Shown here one piece after another: positions 9,388 through 17,483 of a stretch of 64,000 nt of DNA (positions are counted from its first letter, which is position 1; every line of letters starts with the position of its first letter). The position numbers and the translations under genes are program-made. The notes under the pieces are model-generated. The model was not told where the DNA came from. It ran no database searches and saw only the letters and a list, made by a program, of their open reading frames with translations. Source of the stretch: DAIOEK01 sp964648485 (lineage in GTDB: Bacteria > Chloroflexota > Anaerolineae > Anaerolineales > Anaerolineaceae); NCBI GenBank assembly GCA_964648485.1, contig CAZYOF010000005.1, forward strand, positions 1 through 64,000, given 5' to 3'.

Positions 9388-10940
9388 GTCAGGCAGATTT
9401 TCTCTTAATCGCCCCTCTGATCCTCCCGCTGTTGACGGCTATTGCCGGATTGCTGGGCTTGGCAGTCAGACCGCAATCCAGGCAGATACAAAATCTGGTC
9501 AGCAGCATTGGCGCATCAGCTCTTCTCATTTCTTCGTTGGTTTTATTCTTTGTCGTGCTTAAAGAGCGGATTCTGGTGGTTCAGATTGGTTCATGGCCGA
9601 TGCCATTTGGAATTACTCTGGTTGCGGATATTTTTAGCAGTATCATGATCCTCATTTCAGGGATTATCGGATTTACCGGGCAAATTTATTCCATGGCAAG
9701 CATCAATCAGGAACGGATCCGGATTGGCTATTTTCCCATCTTCTTTACTCTATTAATGGGCGTGAACGGCGCCTTTCTAACCGGCGACCTTTTCAACCTG
9801 TATGTCTGGTTTGAGGTCATGTTAATGTCATCATTCGTGCTGATGAGTATTGGCAGAAACCCCGGGCAGACCAGCGGCGCCATCAAATATGTAACGATTA
9901 ACCTGTTTTCATCCGCAATATTCCTGACAGCTTTGGGAATTTTATATGGATTGATCGGAACACTGAATATGGCTGATCTGGCGGTTAAATTCTCACTGGC
10001 TCGTCAGGCTGGCGATAGTCTCGGGTTGATTAATGTCGTTTCGGGCATGTTCCTGATTGCATTTGGGATCAAAGCGGCGGTATTTCCGCTATTTTTCTGG
10101 CTGCCCGATTCGTACTATGCACCACCACCAGCTATCTCTGCGGTTTTTGCAGGTTTACTGACCAAGGTGGGTGTGTACGCGTTAATTCGGGTTTTTACCT
10201 TGATTTTCCCCCTCAATCAGGGTTCCCTTCAACAAATAGTATTGTGGATTGCGGGTATTACGATGGTCACCGGAGTATTAGGGGCAGTTGCTCAAAATGA
10301 AGTGCGCCGAATCCTGTCTTTTCATATTATCAGCCAGATTGGTTACATGGTGATGGGATTGGCACTTTACACGCCCCTGGCAATAGCGGGTTCTGTGTTT
10401 TACATCTTTCATCATGTCATGGTGAAAACCAATCTGTTTTTTACCGGTGGATTGATGGAAAGGATAGGCGGAACCGGTGATCTGAAGCGACTTGGCGGGC
10501 TTTACCGGAATTGGCCGGTACTCTCGGTATTGTTTATTATCCCGGCTTTATCGCTTGCCGGGTTGCCTCCGCTTTCAGGTTTTTTTGCGAAACTGAGCCT
10601 GCTGCAGGCTGGCTTTGAAATTCAATCTTTCTGGATCGTTGCCGTTGCTTTGTTGGTCAGTCTGCTCACCTTGTTCTCCATGACAAAAATCTGGACTCAG
10701 GCTTTCTGGAAACCCGCCCCGGAAATTGAAGATGCTGTATGCAGAGAACGATTGATATCTCAACATGAGGATGTGCGTACCCAAAAAGGGCGATGGTTTA
10801 TTCCCATCATTGTCCTGGCAGTAATTACCTTACTGGTGGGATTTGGCGCGGGTGTTGTCTTTCCGGTAGCAATGCAGGCAGGTGAACAGCTCATCAACCC
10901 CGCGGGTTACATTGAAGCAGTCTTCAGGAGTGGTCAGTAA
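9384..10940 (+). CDS. mrpD: Mrp Na+/H+ antiporter subunit D (NuoN/NuoM-like)
   Basis: 518 residues, about 14 hydrophobic segments. Antiporter-like motifs include LFNLYVWFEVMLMSSFVLMS near 135, FGIKAAVFPLFFWLPDSYYA near 230 (a conserved Lys in a broken helix), and RRILSFHIISQIGYMVMGLA near 315. Length and order fit MrpD, the second NuoL/M/N-type subunit of the antiporter. Translation starts inside the end of mrpC (ATGA overlap), and mrpE begins on the last base of its stop codon. A hydrophilic stretch, EIEDAVCRERLISQHEDV, separates the last spans. Confidence 0.95.
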   Translation: MSQADFLLIAPLILPLLTAIAGLLGLAVRPQSRQIQNLVSSIGASALLISSLVLFFVVLKERILVVQIGSWPMPFGITLVADIFSSIMILISGIIGFTGQIYSMASINQERIRIGYFPIFFTLLMGVNGAFLTGDLFNLYVWFEVMLMSSFVLMSIGRNPGQTSGAIKYVTINLFSSAIFLTALGILYGLIGTLNMADLAVKFSLARQAGDSLGLINVVSGMFLIAFGIKAAVFPLFFWLPDSYYAPPPAISAVFAGLLTKVGVYALIRVFTLIFPLNQGSLQQIVLWIAGITMVTGVLGAVAQNEVRRILSFHIISQIGYMVMGLALYTPLAIAGSVFYIFHHVMVKTNLFFTGGLMERIGGTGDLKRLGGLYRNWPVLSVLFIIPALSLAGLPPLSGFFAKLSLLQAGFEIQSFWIVAVALLVSLLTLFSMTKIWTQAFWKPAPEIEDAVCRERLISQHEDVRTQKGRWFIPIIVLAVITLLVGFGAGVVFPVAMQAGEQLINPAGYIEAVFRSGQ

Positions 10941-11458
10941 TGGGTATCGTAATCATCAATATCATCCTCGCTACCATTTGGGCTGCGCTGACAGGAGAGT
11001 TTACCTTGTCTAATCTCATTATCGGGTTTGTGCTGGGATACATTGTGTTGTATTTATTACGCGGCTTATTTGGCGGCGGGCAGTATTTTCAAAAAGGGGC
11101 ACAGGCTGTCAGGTTTGTCCTTTTCTTCCTCTGGGAGCTCCTGATTGCAAATTTGAGAGTGGCAAGAGATGTGCTTCGACCTGGTCCGTTAAAAATGAAA
11201 CCGAGAGTAATTGCCGTTCCACTGAAAATTCAGAAGGAAGTTCCCATTGTTGTTCTGGCAAATGTGTTATCTCTCACGCCAGGCTCACTCTCTCTGGATG
11301 TGTCTGATGATCATCAAACCCTCTTCATTCACGCGATGCACGCGCCGGATCCCGATGAAACCCGGCGGGAGATTGAAGAAGGATTTGAAAAACTGGTCGC
11401 TGATTTGTTTTCCGATCAAGCTGAAAATCGCGATGAGGTGCAGGAGTTGAAAGAATGA
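10940..11458 (+). CDS. mrpE: Mrp Na+/H+ antiporter subunit E
   Basis: 172 residues. Two N-terminal membrane spans precede RFVLFFLWELLIANLRVARDV near residue 55, and the soluble C-terminal domain contains VVLANVLSLTPGSLSLDVSDD, the defining MnhE segment, and IHAMHAPDPDETRREIEEGFE. MrpE is needed for complex assembly or stability in known Mrp systems. It is translationally coupled to both neighbours (TAATG with mrpD, ATGA with mrpF). Confidence 0.95.
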   Translation: MGIVIINIILATIWAALTGEFTLSNLIIGFVLGYIVLYLLRGLFGGGQYFQKGAQAVRFVLFFLWELLIANLRVARDVLRPGPLKMKPRVIAVPLKIQKEVPIVVLANVLSLTPGSLSLDVSDDHQTLFIHAMHAPDPDETRREIEEGFEKLVADLFSDQAENRDEVQELKE

Positions 11459-11721
11459 GCACGGTACTATATGGATTACTCATCGGGTCAATGTTCCTGG
11501 CATTAATCCGACTGATAAAAGGTCCCACCCTGCCAGACCGTGTGGTGGCACTGGATCTGATCGCCATTACTGCGGTAGGTTTAATTGGCGTTTATGCGGT
11601 AACCACCCGGCAGCCTATTTATATTGATGAAGCTATGGTCCTGGCGTTGATTGCTTTTCTGGGCACATTGGCTTTTGCACATTATATTGAGAAAGGCAGG
11701 ATGCCATGGCGGAAATCCTAG
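11455..11721 (+). CDS. mrpF: Mrp Na+/H+ antiporter subunit F
   Basis: 88 residues, three membrane segments, matching MnhF length. RLIKGPTLPDRVVALDLIA near 20-38 is the family signature. IDEAMVLALIAFLGTLAFA forms the last span. The start overlaps mrpE by 4 nt, and mrpG begins 16 nt before the mrpF stop, in a different frame. It works only as part of the antiporter complex. Confidence 0.95.
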   Translation: MSTVLYGLLIGSMFLALIRLIKGPTLPDRVVALDLIAITAVGLIGVYAVTTRQPIYIDEAMVLALIAFLGTLAFAHYIEKGRMPWRKS

Positions 11722-12092
11722 CCTACGTTTTGATGACGGCAGGGGTGTTATTCATATTTATTGCCGCGCTGGGTGTTCTACGCCTGCCGGATTTGTTTAT
11801 GCGGATGCACGCCAATACCAAGTCGGCGACGATTGGCGTGGGTCTAATCATGCTCGGAGCCGCTGTCTATTTTGGTGAGATTACCATCACTACCCGGGCG
11901 ATGGCTGTGGTTATTTTCTTGTTGATTACCGCCCCGATCAGTTCGCATCTTTTGGCGCGTTCGGCGTACTTCTCCGGGATTCCTCTCTGGGACCAAACCC
12001 TCAGCGATGACTTACGCGGTCATTACGATCTAAATGCACACACCCTGATTGGTATGGATGACAAAACAGAATCGAAACCACCTGCTGAATAG
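11706..12092 (+). CDS. mrpG: Mrp Na+/H+ antiporter subunit G
   Basis: 128 residues with three membrane spans. AALGVLRLPDLFMRMHANTKSAT near 20-42 is the MnhG signature and AVVIFLLITAPISSHLLARSA the last span. It ends with a hydrophilic tail of about 35 residues. It completes the A-G set, so the locus encodes a full Mrp antiporter. The next gene is convergent, and the 125 bp between them show no strong terminator that I could pick out. Confidence 0.95.
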   Translation: MAEILAYVLMTAGVLFIFIAALGVLRLPDLFMRMHANTKSATIGVGLIMLGAAVYFGEITITTRAMAVVIFLLITAPISSHLLARSAYFSGIPLWDQTLSDDLRGHYDLNAHTLIGMDDKTESKPPAE

Positions 12093-12217
12093 ATCTGGTA
12101 TTTAGTTTGTTGTGACTGAATTGTAGCTGTCTTTCCAGATATTTTCCGGAAGTTAAAATTGCAACATCGATCCAGTTTAATCAGTGAATAAGGCGAATCC
12201 TTCACTGAAGGATTAAT

Positions 12218-13096
12218 CTACTCCAGACCTGCCATTTTCGAAGTGACATCCCATAATCTTTTCCAGGTATCTGGATTGTACGATTTGGCATTTGAACGGA
12301 CTTGCCGGTTGTTCTCATCCCAGTATCCGCCGCTGATATTTTCGAGAGCCGGGTCTGCCGTCAGGTAAGTGTAAGTTTCCGCTTGTTTTTCTGGTGAAAT
12401 GGACATGGAGCGTTTAATTTCATAGATCTTTTTTAACCAGGCGGGCAAATGCCCCAGCCTTTCATCTGGAATGGCAACATTGGCTACCCGGATACAATTG
12501 ACAGTCACACCCGTACCCTGTAATCGCTCTGCCAGCTTATAGGTAAACATCACCTGAGCCAACTTGGAATGATAATAGGCATGTTGTGTGCTGAACTTCC
12601 GCTCTCCATTCAGGTTGTCAAATTCGATATCCAGCGCGGGATACAAAACCAGACCCTTAGAAGCGATATTAATGATCCTACTGGGCGCGCTCACTTTTAA
12701 GAGATCAAGCAGCAAATGGGTCAGCAGGAATATGCCTACATGATTCGTAGCAAATATGGTTTCGATTCCATCGGCTGTCAGGGTAGCCTTTTTAAGGGTG
12801 TGGTCAAAGTTGGCGGCGTTATTTATTAGAACATCCAGCCGGGCATATTTTTGTTTAAAAGCATTTGCAAACTCACGGATGGATTTCTGAGATGAGAGGT
12901 CGATTAACATTAGATCGACTTTAGTTGAATTGGATAACCGCTTTACTTCTTCTAGGGCAATGGCGCCTCTTTCTGCAGATCGGCACGCCATGACAATGGT
13001 GGCGCCCATGCTGGCAAGTTGAATAGCGGCTGCTTTTCCAATTCCGGAATTAGCGCCGGTGATGATCATTATTTTTCCTTCAAGCTGATATTTCAT
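12218..13096 (-). CDS. Short-chain dehydrogenase/reductase (retinol dehydrogenase-like)
   Basis: 292 residues. The Rossmann motif TGANSGIGKAAAIQLA is at residues 12-28, LINNAAN near 90, and the catalytic Tyr/Lys pair appears in AYYHSKLAQ near 175 after RIINIASKG. The length and the LNGERKFS segment resemble the human RDH11-14 and WW-oxidoreductase type of SDR, which act on lipophilic carbonyls or alcohols with NADP(H). It is cytosolic, with no signal. It lies 11 bp downstream of a tetR gene on the same strand, so the TetR protein probably controls both in response to a small hydrophobic ligand. The substrate is unknown. Confidence 0.85.
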   Translation of the reverse strand: MKYQLEGKIMIITGANSGIGKAAAIQLASMGATIVMACRSAERGAIALEEVKRLSNSTKVDLMLIDLSSQKSIREFANAFKQKYARLDVLINNAANFDHTLKKATLTADGIETIFATNHVGIFLLTHLLLDLLKVSAPSRIINIASKGLVLYPALDIEFDNLNGERKFSTQHAYYHSKLAQVMFTYKLAERLQGTGVTVNCIRVANVAIPDERLGHLPAWLKKIYEIKRSMSISPEKQAETYTYLTADPALENISGGYWDENNRQVRSNAKSYNPDTWKRLWDVTSKMAGLE

Positions 13097-13107
13097 GTTG
13101 GATCCTT

Positions 13108-13731
13108 CTATGGTTTATTTATTGAGATTCCCTTTTCGAGAATCAAGATGATTTGCTCGTACATCTCACCGAAATCCTGCTCGAGTCGGTCTGGCGGTAT
13201 TATGCTGATCTGTTGTGCCAGACCGGTGATAGCCGATGTGAGCGTTATTGCTGCCGTCATCGGGTTAATATCCGTACGGATGTCACCGCGGGTGATGCCT
13301 TGTTGAATGAGCTCTTCAAAATAGCGATTGCTCATTTGAGTGGATTTCTGGAGGATTTCTGCTGGCAGGGGAGATTTGCCGAAGACGGCGCGATTTCCGA
13401 GTTTGGCAAGATCTGGATGAAGATGTTGAAAATTAAACATTTCTTTGAACAAGAAACGCAGTGTCTGAAATAAATCCATCTCACCCGATTGGGGTACAGC
13501 ATTAGCCATCACCTGCGCTTTAACTTGAGCAGCATAGTCGAGCAGATAATGGTACAGATCTGCTTTATCAGTGAAATACTGGTACAGACTGCCCTTGGCA
13601 ATACCTGAGCGGCGCACAATTTTTGATATGGATGCGCTCTGGAAATCGTGCTCAGCGAATTCTTCAATGGCACACGCGATAATGCGCTGGCGTTTATCTT
13701 CTGGAAGGTTAAAGAATGTTGGGCTGGGCAT
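13108..13731 (-). CDS. TetR/AcrR-family transcriptional repressor
   Basis: 207 residues using the ATG at 13731 (MPSPTFFNLPEDKRQRII). A longer in-frame opening to 13782 would place the coding region inside the operator, so I reject that start. The HTH lies at about 16-55: FAEHDFQSASISKIVRRSGI followed by AKGSLYQYFTDKADLYHYLL, the classic TetR recognition helix. The C-terminal two thirds is the helical ligand-binding and dimerisation domain. The promoter and a nested palindrome sit directly upstream. It probably autoregulates and controls the downstream SDR gene. The inducer is not deducible. Confidence 0.9.
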   Translation of the reverse strand: MPSPTFFNLPEDKRQRIIACAIEEFAEHDFQSASISKIVRRSGIAKGSLYQYFTDKADLYHYLLDYAAQVKAQVMANAVPQSGEMDLFQTLRFLFKEMFNFQHLHPDLAKLGNRAVFGKSPLPAEILQKSTQMSNRYFEELIQQGITRGDIRTDINPMTAAITLTSAITGLAQQISIIPPDRLEQDFGEMYEQIILILEKGISINKP

Positions 13732-13750
13732 GAGTTTCCATATTGCTAAT

Positions 13751-13810
13751 ATGACCATGCGGTCATGTGACCGTATGGTCATATTATATAATACTCTTCC
13801 GGATTGTCAA
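13751..13810 (-). promoter_or_regulatory. tetR promoter and nested-palindrome operator
   Basis: On the minus strand TTGACA (13810-13805), a 16-nt spacer and TATAAT (13788-13783) form a consensus promoter. Immediately downstream, arms of 15 bp (13751-13765 and 13768-13782) form an inverted repeat with one mismatch, and each arm is itself a TGACC-N4-GGTCA palindrome. That gives two overlapping TetR-dimer sites. Binding there would block transcription initiation. Confidence 0.8.
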
Positions 13811-13895
13811 TGGGGATTTTTCTACATTGATAGAATCAAAAAAATCTTCAAACCGGTCATATAATGGAAGCAGGCACTCTGAGGGGTATATCAAA

Positions 13896-14435
13896 ATGAA
13901 AATTGAAACCATGATGTGGCTTCTACCCATCGTTTTTATGCTGCATGATTTTGAAGAAATCATCATGTTCCGCCCCTGGCTGGATTTAAACCGGCAAAAT
14001 CTACTCTCCCGATTCCCAAAACTTGCAAAGTTCATTTTCCCACTATACGATACGATCTCCACTGCTGGATTTGCATTTATTGTTATGCTTCTTTTCATCC
14101 TTCTCACTGCTGTCACATTCCTTGCAGTAGAGTTGGAGCTTTATACCCTTTGGGTCGGGATGTTCATGCTCTTTTTTGTGCACCTGCTGATTCATATTGT
14201 CTCTACCCTGGTGTATCAAAAGTATGTGCCAGTCATCATCACCAGCGTGTTGTGCAGTATTTATTGTGTGTATGTTATAGACTCGCTTCACCGCTTTCCT
14301 GATTTGAAAATTTCCGATATTTTGCTGTGGATGAGCCTGGGGGCGGCTATTTTGGTCTTGTTTTTTTCTATCGTCATGCGTGCTGCAGCGCGGTTGGAAG
14401 ATTTTCTTTCAAAACGATTCCATCGGGATGAATGA
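13896..14435 (+). CDS. HXXEE-family integral membrane protein
   Basis: 179 residues from ATG 13896 (GAGGGG upstream); a longer in-frame opening starts inside the divergent tetR promoter region. VFMLHDFEEIIMFRPW at 13-28 carries the HxxEE motif that names this family. Five or six hydrophobic segments follow, ending in a basic tail. The conserved His and Glu residues suggest a metal or substrate site in the membrane, but no function has been assigned to the family that I know. It starts a run of small membrane protein genes (to 15655), probably one transcript. Confidence 0.75.
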   Translation: MKIETMMWLLPIVFMLHDFEEIIMFRPWLDLNRQNLLSRFPKLAKFIFPLYDTISTAGFAFIVMLLFILLTAVTFLAVELELYTLWVGMFMLFFVHLLIHIVSTLVYQKYVPVIITSVLCSIYCVYVIDSLHRFPDLKISDILLWMSLGAAILVLFFSIVMRAAARLEDFLSKRFHRDE

Positions 14436-14471
14436 CTACCTGCCTGTAATCAGGTGAGAAAAGAAATAAAA

Positions 14472-15164
14472 ATGAAAAAACAGCTACGGATTTTCCAAAT
14501 TTTTCTACAAGTGATGATCTTCATTTTGTGCATACCAATGCTGCCGATCATTATCTCAGGTGCGTGGAATTGGTGGCAGGGCTGGTTGTTTGCAATTGTC
14601 TATATACTCGGGTTTGGAATAAGTCGTTGGCTGGCTCACAGGCATTCACCCGATATCCTTGCGGAAAGGGCAAAACTCGCTACACAAAAGGATATAAAAC
14701 CCTGGGACAAGATTCTTGCTCCTCTGGTGGGAATTGGTGGAGGTTTAATCCCTGTTTCCGCCGGGGTGGAAAAACGTCTGGGGGAAGTGGTGAATTTCCA
14801 ATTACCCATCGAGATGATGGGATTACTGCTTTTAATTCTTGGATTTATCCTCGGATCCTATGCGTTGATTGAAAACAAGTTTTTCTCCGGTGTGGTTCGG
14901 ATTCAAAACGACCGGGGACATCATGTAATCGACAGCGGTCCATACCGCTGGATCAGGCATCCGGGATATGCTGGCGCGTTACTAAGTTACATTGGTATTC
15001 CGCTTATGTTAGATTCCATCTGGACATATCTTCCTGTAGTATTCATGGCCATTGTCCTCATCATCCGGACCTCATTGGAAGACCGAACTCTGCAAAAGGA
15101 ACTGCCCGGTTACGCGAAATATGCAACCCAAACCCGCTATCGATTGCTACCGGGAGTCTGGTAA
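14472..15164 (+). CDS. Isoprenylcysteine carboxyl methyltransferase-like membrane protein
   Basis: 230 residues from ATG 14472, preceded by AGGTGAGAAAAG. There are about five membrane spans. The C-terminal half has SGPYRWIRHPGYAGALL near 158 and ELPGYAKYATQTRYRLLPGVW at the end, the SAM-binding and substrate signature shared by ICMT, PEMT and related membrane methyltransferases. Bacterial members have varied or unknown lipid substrates, so I do not assign one. It follows the HXXEE gene by 36 bp. Confidence 0.8.
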   Translation: MKKQLRIFQIFLQVMIFILCIPMLPIIISGAWNWWQGWLFAIVYILGFGISRWLAHRHSPDILAERAKLATQKDIKPWDKILAPLVGIGGGLIPVSAGVEKRLGEVVNFQLPIEMMGLLLLILGFILGSYALIENKFFSGVVRIQNDRGHHVIDSGPYRWIRHPGYAGALLSYIGIPLMLDSIWTYLPVVFMAIVLIIRTSLEDRTLQKELPGYAKYATQTRYRLLPGVW

Positions 15165-15199
15165 TCGTCCATCAGTAAAAAATAGTGATTGGAGGGAAA

Positions 15200-15655
15200 A
15201 TGGCCAAGCGAGGAATATTTACAAAAATTATGGTGATTATTGGAGTTATTTTTGTATGGCTTCCGTTAATCGCTCCAGTTGTCTTTTCCATCATCTTTGT
15301 TTCCAGAACTGCACTTTTACGTTTTGATTACCTGATGCCGTTTGAATTATTTGGGTTTGCATTAACCGGTGGATTGCTGCTGGTCTGGGCGGGAGCTCGT
15401 TCCGGGGAAGGTTGGAAAACAGCAGCAATTCCCTTAGGTATAGCGGTCTTATTCCTGATTCTCTCCCAGGGTCTGGCTGTTCTGACCGGGATTGCGTCAG
15501 GTGAACGTGCGCCGGAAGGAATTTGGATGTGGCTGGTGGTAGCTCTGTTGGTAGTATCCGGGATAGCCATGATTTGGCTGGGGGTTGCCGGTATAAAATT
15601 AAACAGGGCAGTATTTCGTAAGGATGAAATCTCTAAAAATGTGCTCACAGAATAA
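15200..15655 (+). CDS. Hypothetical four-span membrane protein
   Basis: 151 residues from ATG 15200, which has GGAGGGA upstream (an in-frame ATG at 15185 lacks it). Four hydrophobic segments are visible: IMVIIGVIFVWLPLIAPVVF, FELFGFALTGGLLLVW, AAIPLGIAVLFLILSQGLAVL and WMWLVVALLVVSGIAMIWLG. The loop between the last two has GERAPEG. The C-terminal tail is charged and cytoplasmic. I do not recognise a family. It lies between the methyltransferase-like gene and a toroid protein gene, 18 bp from the latter. Confidence 0.6.
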   Translation: MAKRGIFTKIMVIIGVIFVWLPLIAPVVFSIIFVSRTALLRFDYLMPFELFGFALTGGLLLVWAGARSGEGWKTAAIPLGIAVLFLILSQGLAVLTGIASGERAPEGIWMWLVVALLVVSGIAMIWLGVAGIKLNRAVFRKDEISKNVLTE

Positions 15656-15673
15656 ATACGAATCAGGTGAATT

Positions 15674-16600
15674 GTGGAAATTAATGGTGATGTAATCACC
15701 TGGTTGCAGGCAGGAGATCCGGCTATCCGCTGGCAGGTCTTGCAGGATATATTACATGCCGATCCTGCTTCGGTTGAAAAAGAACGGGAAAAGATTGCAA
15801 GTGAGGGGTGGGGCGCCCTGCTGTTAAGCCACCAGAATAATGATGGGATGTGGGCGGGGCAATTGTACGACCACAAATGGATTTCCACAACTTATTCCAT
15901 GCTTTTATTACGTCAGATGGGTCTCAACTCTGATCATCCACAGGCTCAGAAGGCATGTGACCGTCTTCTCGAGGATGGCTGGCAACCGGAAGGATTTTTG
16001 TCCTTTTCCAAATCGAAAGTCACATACGATCTGGGTGTCAATGGGATGGTTCTGTCTATTCTCGCGTACTTCCATTGCATGGATGAAAGGGTACATCGTA
16101 TTGCAGAACAATTGTTGGAGCATCAATCTGGCAAAGGTCATTGGGAGCCGTATCTCGGAAATGATTGTTTGAAATATCGGTTTGATACAACCCTGCAGGT
16201 GCTGGAAGGGTTCAGTGAATATACCCGTCTTCACCCTGAACGTCAATTAATTTTTAATGGTGCCATTTGTTCGGGTATTGAATTTCTGTTGCGATATCGC
16301 CTTTACTTGAGTGACAGGGGAGAACCCCTTGAAAAGAAGTGGACTCAGTTCTCATTCCCGCCACGCTGGCACTATGATGTTCTGGCTGTCATGGATTATC
16401 TGTATCGGGCTGGCGCTAATTACAATGATCGCATGAAAAATGCGATCAGCCTGATAAAATCAAAAATGCGCCGTGATGGAAGGTGGTCTCTGCAAAACCG
16501 TCACCCCGGCAAGACTTTTTTCGAGATGGAGACTGTTGGCGAGCCATCTCGTTGGAACACGCTCAGGGCATTGCGGGTTCTTGCCAGAGAATCATATTAA
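15674..16600 (+). CDS. Terpenoid-cyclase/prenyltransferase-fold (alpha/alpha toroid) protein
   Basis: 308 residues, with GTG at 15674 as the likely start (CAGGTG upstream). It begins with a HEAT-like DPAIRWQVLQDIL, then repeats helix pairs around NNDGMWAGQLYDHKWISTTYSMLLLRQMG, GVNGMVLSIL, GHWEPYLGND and MRRDGRWSLQNRHPGKTFFEM. The recurring G-x-W pieces resemble QW motifs of squalene cyclases. No DxDD or DCTAE catalytic motif is visible, so cyclase activity is doubtful. A similar, separately diverged protein is encoded at 58844. It is cytoplasmic, and the function is unknown. Confidence 0.7.
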   Translation: MEINGDVITWLQAGDPAIRWQVLQDILHADPASVEKEREKIASEGWGALLLSHQNNDGMWAGQLYDHKWISTTYSMLLLRQMGLNSDHPQAQKACDRLLEDGWQPEGFLSFSKSKVTYDLGVNGMVLSILAYFHCMDERVHRIAEQLLEHQSGKGHWEPYLGNDCLKYRFDTTLQVLEGFSEYTRLHPERQLIFNGAICSGIEFLLRYRLYLSDRGEPLEKKWTQFSFPPRWHYDVLAVMDYLYRAGANYNDRMKNAISLIKSKMRRDGRWSLQNRHPGKTFFEMETVGEPSRWNTLRALRVLARESY

Positions 16601-16639
16601 CAATATCGATAAACATCCTCTGATCAATCCGGAGAAAAG

Positions 16640-17326
16640 ATGATTAAAGACAATCAAAAACAGAAGGTGTATAAGATTAAATATCACCCATCAGCATTAC
16701 TATTAGCTACCCAAATATTATTGTTGATCCTCTATGCTGTCTTTGATGGGTTACAAAGTGAGCGGGCAATCTTAAGTGCATTCAGCATTGTCATACTTAT
16801 GCTGGTAGTATGGGTTGTTCAACGCAGTCCGGCGGTTAACTGGGTCGCCTGGATCCTGGCTTTGCCTGTTTTTCTTCTCAACCTGTTAACTGCTCAGACG
16901 CTTAATCCAAATTTGATCGCATGGACCGCCCTTCTGGAAGGTGTATTATATTTTTACGGTGCCGGCGCTTTAATCACCTACATGCTTGGTGATACTGACG
17001 TGACCACCGATGAATTGTTTGCAGCCGGAGCTACTTATACTCTTCTGGCGTGGGGATTTGCATATTTTTATCTGGCCTGTCAAACCTGGCTACCGGGTAG
17101 TATTGTAAGCACTGTGGCGAGCGGGCGCCCCCTGACTTTCGTAGAGTTGCTTTTTCTTAGTTTTACGAATTTATCTTCAACCGGGCTGAGTGATATTGTG
17201 CCAGTCACCACCTTAAGCAGGGTGGTGGTGATGCTCGAACAATTTGCCGGGGTCGGGTATATTGCTATTGTGGTATCACGTTTAATTGGTATGATGATCC
17301 AGCGGAAATCAATCAAAAAAAGTTAA
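16640..17326 (+). CDS. Ion-channel-domain membrane protein (two-pore-helix type)
   Basis: 228 residues. Four or five hydrophobic segments precede the pore region LTFVELLFLSFTNLSSTGLSDIVPVTTLSRVVVMLE near 170-205. This has the layout of a 2-TM K+ channel pore (helix, filter, inner helix), but the filter reads STGLSD rather than TVGYGD, so K+ selectivity is uncertain. The last helix, GYIAIVVSRLIGMM, fits the inner helix. There is no cytoplasmic RCK domain. RBS CCGGAGAAAAG is 6 nt before the ATG. It stands alone between the toroid gene and the diguanylate cyclase. Confidence 0.75.
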   Translation: MIKDNQKQKVYKIKYHPSALLLATQILLLILYAVFDGLQSERAILSAFSIVILMLVVWVVQRSPAVNWVAWILALPVFLLNLLTAQTLNPNLIAWTALLEGVLYFYGAGALITYMLGDTDVTTDELFAAGATYTLLAWGFAYFYLACQTWLPGSIVSTVASGRPLTFVELLFLSFTNLSSTGLSDIVPVTTLSRVVVMLEQFAGVGYIAIVVSRLIGMMIQRKSIKKS

Positions 17327-17483
17327 TTCATTTACATTGGTTTTCATTACCCGCCAGAAGTTCAAAATGTTATAAAAAATATTTATATCTTTTTTCTGGC
17401 TTTTGAGCATTAGAAGTGGTATCTATTAGTAGTGATTGTCAGAAAATACTGACATATTTTTTATTATTGGGAAGAACAAGAGA

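Noticed and set aside
13732..13782. N-terminal extension of the TetR protein
   Set aside because: It would translate the operator and start inside the promoter; the ATG at 13731 gives a normal TetR N-terminus.
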